NCBI GenBank assembly: GCA_916049935.1
Contig: CAJZJI010000038.1
Span: 1 to 6,975 of the forward strand
Reading direction: 5' to 3'
DNA: 6,975 bases
DNA from: an uncultured Streptococcus sp.
GTDB lineage: Bacteria > Bacillota > Bacilli > Lactobacillales > Aerococcaceae
Part shown: in pieces, positions 1 to 6,081 of the stretch
How the letters are laid out: every line of letters starts with the position of its first letter
How positions within the stretch are numbered: position 1 is the stretch's first letter
Notes under the pieces: generated by a model
Database searches by the model: none
Told to the model about the DNA's origin: nothing
What the model saw: only the letters and a program-made list of their open reading frames with translations
Translations under genes and position numbers: made by a program

Positions 1-38
1 TTGGTAGTGAAATTAACTTATAATTAGGAGGAAGAAAC

Positions 39-491
39 ATGAAAGTAATTTTCTTAAAAGATGTAAAAGGCAAAGGTAAAAAAGGCGAAGTTAAAAATGT
101 AGCTGATGGCTATGCACAAAATTTCTTAATTAAGAACGGTTTTGCAAAAGAAGCCACTTCAGCAAACCTTGCAACTTTATCAGGACAAAAGAAAGCCGAA
201 GAAAAACATAATGCTGAATTATTAGCTAAAGCCAAAGAATTAAAAGAGTTCCTAGAACGCGAAGAAACAGTAGTTACCATTAAGGCTAAAGCTGGGGAAG
301 ATGGTCGTTTGTTCGGAGCAATTCCAGCAAAACAAATTGCGGAAGAATTCAATAAAACTTTTAATGTAGAACTTGATCGTCGTAAATTTGAATTAGCGGC
401 TCCAATTCGAGCGTTAGGATACACACGTGTCCCTGTTAAATTACACCATGATGTTCAAGCGATTATGACAGTGAATATCGTCGCTCAATAA
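39..491 (+). CDS. rplI: 50S ribosomal protein bL9
   Basis: This gene encodes the large-subunit protein bL9, which binds 23S rRNA near the base of the L1 stalk and helps keep the reading frame. The protein is 150 residues, matching the usual length of about 148-150. The N-terminal RNA-binding domain (about residues 1-47) starts [19 protein letters not shown] and carries the family signature [13 protein letters not shown] (24-36). A charged, helical linker (about 41-75, rich in K, E and A) joins it to the C-terminal domain (about 76-149), which has the conserved GEDGRLFG (86-93). The ATG start is fixed by AGGAGG at 26-31 with a 7-base spacer and by the conserved N-terminus. In related genomes gdpP lies directly upstream and the two are often co-transcribed; here only a few bases precede the RBS, so that cannot be shown. 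A terminator follows the gene. Confidence 0.98.
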   Translation: MKVIFLKDVKGKGKKGEVKNVADGYAQNFLIKNGFAKEATSANLATLSGQKKAEEKHNAELLAKAKELKEFLEREETVVTIKAKAGEDGRLFGAIPAKQIAEEFNKTFNVELDRRKFELAAPIRALGYTRVPVKLHHDVQAIMTVNIVAQ

Positions 492-505
492 AGTTAAAAA
501 TTAGA

Positions 506-543
506 AAAGAGATTATCCTGTTTGGATAGTCTCTTTATTCTTT
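506..543 (+). terminator. Intrinsic terminator after rplI
   Basis: An inverted repeat begins 15 bases after the rplI stop codon. The arms are 506-518 and 524-536, a 13-bp stem with one G-T wobble and a 5-base loop (TGTTT). The T-rich run TTATTCTTTAT follows, with its first two bases inside the stem. Position, stem strength and T-rich tail are all as expected for a Rho-independent terminator. It would end the rplI transcript and separate it from dnaB, which has its own promoter downstream. Confidence 0.85.
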
Positions 544-550
544 ATATACA

Positions 551-566
551 TGTGATAAAAATCACA
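551..566. promoter_or_regulatory. Perfect TGTGA-N6-TCACA inverted repeat, candidate operator
   Basis: The sequence TGTGATAAAAATCACA is a perfect palindrome with 6-base arms around AAAA. It matches the consensus of CRP/FNR-family regulators (TGTGA-N6-TCACA). It is also close to the Rex redox-sensor box (TTGTGA-W6-TCACAA), because the base after it is A and the six central bases are all A or T. It lies between the rplI terminator and the dnaB promoter, centred about 80 bases upstream of the predicted dnaB transcription start. The match is seen in the sequence; the regulator is inferred and cannot be chosen from this window. Confidence 0.45.
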
Positions 567-604
567 AAGTAATTAAGTTATCTTTTATTTTGAGCCCAAT
601 CTTC

Positions 605-633
605 TGTTTTATTAGGGTGTTTTGTGATACAAT
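605..633 (+). promoter_or_regulatory. Predicted sigma-A promoter for dnaB, extended -10 type
   Basis: The -10 hexamer TACAAT (628-633) differs from TATAAT at one base. It is preceded by TG at 625-626, giving the extended -10 motif TGnTACAAT. With a 17-base spacer the -35 position is TGTTTT (605-610), a poor match to TTGACA, so recognition probably rests on the extended -10. Transcription would start near 640 and leave a leader of about 38 bases before dnaB. This is the only good promoter I see between the rplI terminator and the dnaB start. Confidence 0.6.
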
Positions 634-677
634 GAAACTGTATTTTTATGGTTATTTTTAGTAGAAAGGGTGTTTGA

Positions 678-2063
678 ATGGAAGAACTATATCCAAATTT
701 AGTTCCACCACAAAATATTGAGGCAGAAGAAGCCGTTCTTGGGTCTATTCTTCTTGCAAGTGACTCGATTATTTCGGTTATGGAATTTTTGACACCGGAA
801 GATTTTTATCGTGTTTCTCATCAATTAATTTTTGCGGCAATGATTGAATTAAACCAAAACAATATCGATATTGACGCAATCACCGTTTCAGAGATTTTAA
901 GACAAAAGAATCAAATGGAGAATATTGGTGGAGAAGTAACGTTAATCGAACTTCTTGATAAAGTGCCAACAGCAGCCAACGTAGAGTACTATACACAAAT
1001 CGTGTTAGAAAAATCTACGCGCCGTAAATTAATTAAAACTTCGACAAATATTGTAAAAAATGCTTACCAAGAGGATGAACCAATTGCCAACGTCTTGGAT
1101 ACGGCTGAGAAGGATATTCTTTCAGTATCGGAAGGACGTAATAAGGCTGGCTTCATTCCAATTAGCTCCGTTCTTCGTACCGCTTATGAAAGCTTAGAAG
1201 AGCGTGCGAAAAACAATGGTGAAGTTACAGGGATTGCGACAGGATATATCGGTTTAGACAGAATGACGTCAGGGCTACATGCGGATGAGTTAATCATCTT
1301 AGCGGCTCGTCCATCTGTTGGTAAAACGGCCTTTGTATTGAATATTGCAAAGAACGTTGCCGTGAACTTGAACGAAACGGTAGCTATCTTCAGTCTTGAA
1401 ATGGGGGCTGAGTCCCTTGTAGAGCGTATTATCTGTTCACATGCTAGCATCAACGCAGGACATTTGAAAACAGGTAAATTAACGCCTGAAGAATATACAC
1501 AATATTTCGTGGCGACCGGAGCATTATCTGAAGCACCAATTTTTATTGATGATACTCCAGGGATTCGTGTTGCTGAAATCCGTGCAAAATGTCGTCGTCT
1601 AAAACAAGAGCGTAATAATCTTGGGCTAGTCGTCATCGACTACTTGCAGTTGATTGAAGGAAACGGAAAAGAGAGTCGTCAACAAGAGGTTTCTGAAATT
1701 TCTCGTAACTTGAAGAAATTAGCGAAGGAATTAAAAGTTCCCGTTATCGCACTTTCGCAATTATCGCGTGGTGTGGAACAGCGTCAAGATAAACGACCAA
1801 TCATGTCAGATATTCGTGAATCTGGATCTATCGAGCAAGACGCGGATATTGTAGCGTTCTTATATCGTGATGATTACTATCGTCAAGAACCAGATGAGAA
1901 TGGACATGTTCCAGAGGTGGAACCAAATAGTACCATTGAAGTGATTATCGAGAAAAACCGTAGCGGTCCTCGTGGAACGGTTGAATTGAACTTCATGAAA
2001 GAATTTAATAAATTTACAAATCTTGTGCCAGACGGAGTCGAGCAAAACGCTCCAATGGCCTAA
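678..2063 (+). CDS. dnaB: Replicative DNA helicase DnaB (DnaC in B. subtilis)
   Basis: This is the hexameric replicative helicase, which unwinds DNA at the fork using ATP and recruits primase through its N-terminal domain. The protein is 461 residues, a normal length. The N-terminal DnaB_N domain spans about residues 8-110 (start PPQNIEAEEAVLGSIL), followed by a linker helix. The RecA-like ATPase domain spans about 185-450. Visible motifs are Walker A ARPSVGKT (210-217), the presumed catalytic glutamate E241 in FSLEM, Walker B VVIDYLQL (318-325), the DNA-binding-loop region QLSRGVEQR (361-369) and the trans-acting KNR (K426 to R428, arginine finger). All key residues are present and there is no intein. 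The ATG is preceded by AAAGGG (665-670), an acceptable RBS, and the N-terminus matches the family. A likely promoter lies about 45 bases upstream. No terminator separates it from purA. In B. subtilis the same protein is called DnaC, so the symbol varies by lineage. Confidence 0.98.
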   Translation: MEELYPNLVPPQNIEAEEAVLGSILLASDSIISVMEFLTPEDFYRVSHQLIFAAMIELNQNNIDIDAITVSEILRQKNQMENIGGEVTLIELLDKVPTAANVEYYTQIVLEKSTRRKLIKTSTNIVKNAYQEDEPIANVLDTAEKDILSVSEGRNKAGFIPISSVLRTAYESLEERAKNNGEVTGIATGYIGLDRMTSGLHADELIILAARPSVGKTAFVLNIAKNVAVNLNETVAIFSLEMGAESLVERIICSHASINAGHLKTGKLTPEEYTQYFVATGALSEAPIFIDDTPGIRVAEIRAKCRRLKQERNNLGLVVIDYLQLIEGNGKESRQQEVSEISRNLKKLAKELKVPVIALSQLSRGVEQRQDKRPIMSDIRESGSIEQDADIVAFLYRDDYYRQEPDENGHVPEVEPNSTIEVIIEKNRSGPRGTVELNFMKEFNKFTNLVPDGVEQNAPMA

Positions 2064-2094
2064 TCATAGACATTTAAATGAATAATACAAAGAA

Positions 2095-2100
2095 GAGGTG
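2095..2100 (+). promoter_or_regulatory. Ribosome binding site that sets the purA start
   Basis: GAGGTG at 2095-2100 is a good Shine-Dalgarno match, 6 bases before the ATG at 2107. An in-frame GTG at 2098 would extend PurA by three residues, but that codon lies inside the Shine-Dalgarno itself. The PurA family also begins at [18 protein letters not shown]. The ATG at 2107 is therefore the start. Confidence 0.85.
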
Positions 2101-2106
2101 CGTCAA

Positions 2107-3396
2107 ATGTCATCAGTAGTAGTAGTAGGAACACAATGGGGAGACGAAGGTAAAGGAAAAATTACAGACTTCCTCAGTGAGAACGCAGAAGTCATTGCCC
2201 GCTATCAAGGGGGAGACAATGCAGGACATACGATTCAATTCAATGGAGTGACTTATAAACTTCACTTAATTCCATCAGGGATTTTTTCACCAGAGAAAAT
2301 CAGCGTGATTGGAAATGGGGTTGTATTGAATCCAAAATCTCTAATCACAGAACTTGCGTATTTACACGAAAGAAATGTGACTACTGATAATTTACGTATT
2401 TCAGACCGTGCGCATGTCATCTTGCCATACCACATTCGCTTAGACCAATTACAAGAAGAAGCTAAAGGCGACAACAAAATTGGAACAACGAATAAAGGGA
2501 TTGGACCTTGCTACATGGATAAAGCAGCGCGTGTTGGGATTCGTGTGGCAGATTTACTAGACCGTGAAGTATTTGCGGAACGTCTAAGAATCAACTTAGC
2601 TGAAAAGAATCGTCTCTTTACTAAGATGTACGATGCAGAACCAATCGAGTTTGATGACATTTTTGAAGAGTACTATGAATATGGTCAACAAATGAAGAAA
2701 TACGTTTGCGACACTTCTGTGATTTTAAATGACGCACTAGACAATGGCAAACGCGTATTATTCGAAGGCGCTCAAGGGGTTATGTTGGATATCGACCAAG
2801 GAACATATCCATTCGTAACTTCTTCTAACCCAGTTGCTGGTGGGGTTACTATCGGTAGCGGTGTTGGACCTTCAAAAATTGATAAAGTCGTTGGGGTATG
2901 TAAAGCGTACACTTCTCGTGTAGGGGATGGACCTTTCCCAACAGAATTATTCGATGAAATCGGCTCACGTATTCGTGAAGTCGGACGTGAATACGGAACA
3001 ACAACAGGACGTCCAAGACGTGTTGGTTGGTTCGATAGCGTTGTAATGCGCCACTCTAAACGTGTATCAGGTATTACAAACTTAAGCTTAAACAGTATTG
3101 ACGTATTAACTGGTTTAGAAACAGTGAAAATCTGTGTGGCTTACCGCAAACCAAATGGAGAAGAAATTTCTCACTACCCAGCAAGCCTAGTAGAACTAGC
3201 ACAATGCGAACCTGTGTATGAAGAATTACCAGGTTGGAACGAAGACATTACAGGATGCCGTTCACTCGAAGAGCTTCCTGAAAATGCACGCAACTATGTT
3301 CGCCGTATTTCAGAATTAGTCGGCGTACGTATTTCTACATTCAGCGTAGGACCAGATAGAGAACAAACCAACATTTTAGAAAGTGTTTGGGCATAA
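2107..3396 (+). CDS. purA: Adenylosuccinate synthetase PurA
   Basis: PurA catalyses the GTP-dependent joining of IMP and aspartate to give adenylosuccinate, the first committed step from IMP to AMP, in the cytoplasm. The protein is 429 residues, the usual bacterial length. The phosphate-binding loop GDEGKGK (12-18) contains the catalytic base D13 and the conserved K16, and NAGHT (38-42) carries the catalytic H41. Further signatures are GTTNKGIGP (126-134) with R142 just after it for IMP binding, the aspartate-binding loop region TTTGRPRR (298-305), and the C-terminal GPDRE (415-419) near the guanine site. All are intact. I see no PurR box or convincing promoter in the 43-bp gap after dnaB, so at least part of its expression may come from read-through. 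walR follows after 29 bp with no terminator between. Confidence 0.98.
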   Translation: MSSVVVVGTQWGDEGKGKITDFLSENAEVIARYQGGDNAGHTIQFNGVTYKLHLIPSGIFSPEKISVIGNGVVLNPKSLITELAYLHERNVTTDNLRISDRAHVILPYHIRLDQLQEEAKGDNKIGTTNKGIGPCYMDKAARVGIRVADLLDREVFAERLRINLAEKNRLFTKMYDAEPIEFDDIFEEYYEYGQQMKKYVCDTSVILNDALDNGKRVLFEGAQGVMLDIDQGTYPFVTSSNPVAGGVTIGSGVGPSKIDKVVGVCKAYTSRVGDGPFPTELFDEIGSRIREVGREYGTTTGRPRRVGWFDSVVMRHSKRVSGITNLSLNSIDVLTGLETVKICVAYRKPNGEEISHYPASLVELAQCEPVYEELPGWNEDITGCRSLEELPENARNYVRRISELVGVRISTFSVGPDREQTNILESVWA

Positions 3397-3425
3397 AAAA
3401 AGTAATAGAGTAAAGGAGGATTTAT

Positions 3426-4142
3426 ATGAAAAAAATCCTAGTTGTAGATGATGAGAAGCCAATCTCAGACATCGTCAAGTTTAGTCTTACAAAAGAAGGC
3501 TTTGAAGTAATCACAGCCTTTGACGGTGAAGAGGGTCTGGTGGCTTTCAACGAAAAAAATCCAGATTTAGTTATTTTAGACTTAATGTTACCGAAAATTG
3601 ATGGCTTAGAAGTGTGCCGTGAAATCCGTAAAACAAGCAATGTCCCAATTATCATGGTGACAGCAAAAGACTCTGAAATCGATAAAGTTTTAGGTCTTGA
3701 ACTTGGAGCCGACGACTATGTGACAAAACCTTTCTCAAACCGTGAGTTAATCGCGCGTGTGAAAGCAAACTTACGTCGTCAACAATTAGCTCCAGCGGAA
3801 ACCGAAGAAGAAAAAACAGCTAACGAAATCGTATTAGGCTCACTCATTATCCATGAAGATGCTTATGTGGTTTCAAAACGTGGCGAAGAAATCGAATTAA
3901 CGCACCGTGAGTTTGAATTACTTCATTACTTAGCAAAACATATCGGACAAGTCATTACACGTGAGCACTTGTTGCAAACGGTTTGGGGATATGATTACTT
4001 CGGAGATGTGCGTACAGTGGACGTTACGGTACGTCGCTTACGTGAAAAAATCGAAGATACACCGAGTCACCCAACATGGATTATGACTCGTCGTGGGGTA
4101 GGTTACTACATTAAGACCCCAGATCAAGAAAAAGAAGCTTAA
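3426..4142 (+). CDS. walR: Essential response regulator WalR (YycF/VicR)
   Basis: WalR is the DNA-binding partner of the kinase WalK and controls autolysin and other cell-wall genes. It is essential in most Bacillota studied. The protein is 238 residues, of the OmpR/PhoB type. The receiver domain (about 1-118) has acidic residues D8 and D9, the phospho-acceptor D52 in LDLMLP, T79 and K101. T100 in DDYVTKPF aligns with Thr101 of B. subtilis and S. aureus WalR, reported as a target of the PASTA kinases PrkC/Stk1. The winged-helix domain (about 133-233) includes [12 protein letters not shown], the recognition-helix region [16 protein letters not shown] and the wing RGVGYY. The RBS AAAGGAGG (3412-3419) sits 6 bases before the ATG. 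The long match to WalR ([20 protein letters not shown]) and the adjacent walK and walH make the identity firm. The 29-bp gap after purA holds no terminator and no convincing promoter. Confidence 0.97.
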   Translation: MKKILVVDDEKPISDIVKFSLTKEGFEVITAFDGEEGLVAFNEKNPDLVILDLMLPKIDGLEVCREIRKTSNVPIIMVTAKDSEIDKVLGLELGADDYVTKPFSNRELIARVKANLRRQQLAPAETEEEKTANEIVLGSLIIHEDAYVVSKRGEEIELTHREFELLHYLAKHIGQVITREHLLQTVWGYDYFGDVRTVDVTVRRLREKIEDTPSHPTWIMTRRGVGYYIKTPDQEKEA

Positions 4143-4147
4143 GATTG

Positions 4148-4197
4148 AAATGCGCTTTTCCTTGCCAACTGATCTACCGGCAAGAAAAGCGTATTTT
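4148..4197 (+). terminator. Long hairpin between walR and walK, possible attenuator
   Basis: The 82-bp walR-walK gap is dominated by an inverted repeat. The 5' arm is 4148-4166 and the 3' arm 4179-4196, with a 12-base loop (4167-4178). The stem has 18 pairs, with one bulged C (4160 or 4161) and one G-T wobble; its core is GCGCTTTTC pairing with GAAAAGCGT. The 3' arm runs into TATTTTGCT, a short and interrupted T-run partly inside the stem, so full termination is doubtful. walK still needs expression and I see no promoter after the hairpin, so partial termination, RNA processing or stabilisation of the walR message are the likely roles. The structure is seen; the function is inferred. Confidence 0.55.
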
Positions 4198-4208
4198 GCT
4201 AAAAAGTA

Positions 4209-4227
4209 GAGGGGAAAATGACTCATG
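4209..4227 (+). promoter_or_regulatory. walK ribosome binding site with two nearby ATG codons
   Basis: GAGGGG at 4209-4214 is the only Shine-Dalgarno before walK. If GAGG (4209-4212) pairs, the spacer to the walK ATG (4225) is 12 bases, longer than ideal. If GGGG (4211-4214) pairs, it is 10. An out-of-frame ATG at 4218 is 5 bases from GAGG and opens a 15-codon frame ending at 4265. A second in-frame ATG for walK at 4234 is 19 or more bases away and less likely. The walK start at 4225 is supported by the family-like N-terminus FFRSIQFKIP. Confidence 0.55.
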
Positions 4228-6081
4228 AATACAATGAAACGATTCTTTCGTTCCATTCAATTTAAGATTCCGATGCTGTTCATCTTGCTCTTAGTTATTT
4301 CGCTGCAACTCATTGTCGCGAACTTCTTAACGCAATTAGAGTCGCAAATGATTTCCAACTTCCAAGAACAAATCCAACTGCAAGTAGGGTTCTTGAAGAA
4401 TAACGTGCAGCCGATTTTGGCAAAAGATGCGACCGATGAAGCGAAGATGTCTGAAATTTCGCAATTATTACAAGATTACCCAACAGGGAATAGTATTGTC
4501 GAAATTCGCATCATGGACATGCAAGGATATATTTTGGGAACAACGAACCAAACGCAGCAGTCTGTGGTTGGAACACGTTCAACAGAAGCGGACGTTCAAC
4601 AAGTCGTTGTGTCGAATACCGTGCAAAGTTATAACTTCACGGAAGGCGAAACGCGTTATTGGAAATACGTTTCACCGATTGACCCAGTGAATACTGCTTC
4701 AGGGAATCCGGTTGGGATTATTTCAGTAACATCGAATTTCGAATCGCGTTATACGCAAGTCAAAGATATCGGGGTTATCTTTATTAGTTCTTCTATCTTT
4801 GTCATTATTTTGGCTATCGTGATTACCGTGATGATTTCACAAGGGATTACGCGTCCAATCGCAGAGATGAAGCAACAAACGGAACAGATTGCTGAAGGAA
4901 ACTATACGGGTGAAGTGATGATTTACGGAGATGACGAGCTTGGTCAATTAGGGCAAGCCATTAACGACCTCTCTGTGAAGATTAAAGAAGCGCAAGAAGG
5001 GACCGAAGCGGAACGGCAAAGGTTGGATAGTGTCCTACGTCATATGAGTGACGGGGTAATTGCGACCGACCGTCGTGGACGTATTGTAATTATCAATGCG
5101 GCAGCGTTAGATATTTTAAACTTACGTAGCGAACGAATTGTCGGGACACCATTATTAGATGTATTAAGACTCGACCGTACTGTTACTTTCAGGGATTTAC
5201 TTGAGTCTCAAGAAGAACGTATGATTACGTTTGAAGAAGATGGCGAAGATACCATCGTGCAATGTGAGTTCTCAGTGATTCAACGTGAATCTGGATTTAT
5301 TAGCGGTCTTGTCTGCGTATTAACAGACGTTACCGAACAAGAGAAAATCGACCGCGAACGTCGTAATTTCGTATCGAACGTTTCCCACGAATTACGTACT
5401 CCACTAACAAGTATTAAGAGTTATACAGAAGCGTTAGTGGATGGGGCATGGGAAAATAAAGAAATTGCGCCAGAATTCTTACATGTTATCGAAACTGAAA
5501 CAGACCGTATGATGCGTATGATTACGGACTTACTCAACTTATCGCGTATGGACCAAAACCGTCTTGAACTCGATAAGGAGTTCGTGAATATGAACGAGTT
5601 GGTGAAACATATTGCCAACCGTTTCGATATGGTGCTTTCAAGTGATCAATATCGTGAAAAGAATTACCGTATTTTAACGGATATCACACAACGAGATTTA
5701 TGGGTTGAAATTGACCAAGATAAGATGACACAGGTGCTGGATAATATTATCAATAATGCGATTAAATATTCTCCAGATGGGGGTCGTATTATCGTTCGTC
5801 TAATGGAAACTCATACGGACTTAATCGTGAGTGTAAGTGACGAAGGGTTGGGAATTCCACGTAAGGATATTCCACACTTATTCGACCGATTCTATCGTGT
5901 AGATAAAGCCCGTTCAAGAGCGATGGGTGGTAGTGGTCTTGGACTGGCTATCGCGAAAGAAGTCGTTCAATTACACGGTGGTAAAATTTGGGTGAACAGT
6001 ATTGAAAACAAAGGGTCTACATTCTTTGTTTCTCTACCATATGTTCCATTTGAAGAGGACGGTGAATGGGATGAATTTTAA
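4225..6081 (+). CDS. walK: Sensor histidine kinase WalK (YycG/VicK)
   Basis: WalK is the membrane sensor kinase that phosphorylates WalR in response to the state of the cell wall. The protein is 618 residues, close to B. subtilis WalK (about 611). In order: a membrane segment (about 15-35), an extracytoplasmic Cache-like domain (about 36-182), a second membrane segment (about 183-205), HAMP (about 206-258), a cytoplasmic PAS domain (about 262-372), the dimerisation domain with phospho-acceptor H388 in VSHELRTPL, and the ATPase domain. ATPase motifs are the N box (N511 in NIINNAIKYSP), G1 DEGLGIP (539-545), F box FDRFYRVD (553-560) and G2 GGSGLGLAI (568-576). All catalytic motifs are intact. 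In the PAS domain H273 and D276 match two zinc ligands described in S. aureus WalK, but T367 stands where the third ligand, a histidine, would be. The outer domain separates it from the single-membrane-segment streptococcal VicK. walH overlaps its 3' end. Confidence 0.97.
   Translation: MNTMKRFFRSIQFKIPMLFILLLVISLQLIVANFLTQLESQMISNFQEQIQLQVGFLKNNVQPILAKDATDEAKMSEISQLLQDYPTGNSIVEIRIMDMQGYILGTTNQTQQSVVGTRSTEADVQQVVVSNTVQSYNFTEGETRYWKYVSPIDPVNTASGNPVGIISVTSNFESRYTQVKDIGVIFISSSIFVIILAIVITVMISQGITRPIAEMKQQTEQIAEGNYTGEVMIYGDDELGQLGQAINDLSVKIKEAQEGTEAERQRLDSVLRHMSDGVIATDRRGRIVIINAAALDILNLRSERIVGTPLLDVLRLDRTVTFRDLLESQEERMITFEEDGEDTIVQCEFSVIQRESGFISGLVCVLTDVTEQEKIDRERRNFVSNVSHELRTPLTSIKSYTEALVDGAWENKEIAPEFLHVIETETDRMMRMITDLLNLSRMDQNRLELDKEFVNMNELVKHIANRFDMVLSSDQYREKNYRILTDITQRDLWVEIDQDKMTQVLDNIINNAIKYSPDGGRIIVRLMETHTDLIVSVSDEGLGIPRKDIPHLFDRFYRVDKARSRAMGGSGLGLAIAKEVVQLHGGKIWVNSIENKGSTFFVSLPYVPFEEDGEWDEF

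Noticed and set aside
1..27. Possible 3' end of an upstream gene, where gdpP is expected in related genomes.
   Set aside because: Two frames are open into the window (stops at 21-23 and 25-27), each giving only six to eight residues. Nothing in them identifies the gene or the right frame.
110..424. Minus-strand open frame of 104 codons inside rplI.
   Set aside because: It lies wholly antisense to a certain ribosomal protein gene, has no RBS, and its composition is what a reversed coding sequence gives.
551..559. DnaA box suggested by TGTGATAAA near a replication gene.
   Set aside because: The consensus reverse complement is TGTGGATAA. The match here lacks a base and there is no cluster of boxes, so the palindrome explanation fits better.
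641..660. Direct repeat TATTTTTA at 641-648 and 653-660 in the dnaB leader.
   Set aside because: It is a low-complexity AT-rich stretch with no sign of function.
1184..1636. Minus-strand open frame of 150 codons inside dnaB.
   Set aside because: It is a shadow of the helicase gene, with no recognisable domain and no RBS.
2071..2080. Ten-base palindrome CATTTAAATG in the dnaB-purA gap.
   Set aside because: It is short, made almost only of A and T, has no spacer or second copy, and fits no operator I know. It is too likely by chance.
2098..2106. GTG at 2098 as the purA start.
   Set aside because: The codon overlaps the Shine-Dalgarno and adds residues not typical of the family; the ATG at 2107 is well spaced.
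2115..2129. GTA trinucleotide run near the purA start.
   Set aside because: It encodes the conserved hydrophobic strand VVVV of PurA, so codon choice explains it without a repeat-based switch.
4427..4690. Plus-strand frame of 87 codons inside walK.
   Set aside because: It is in another frame of a confidently identified gene and its product resembles no known protein.
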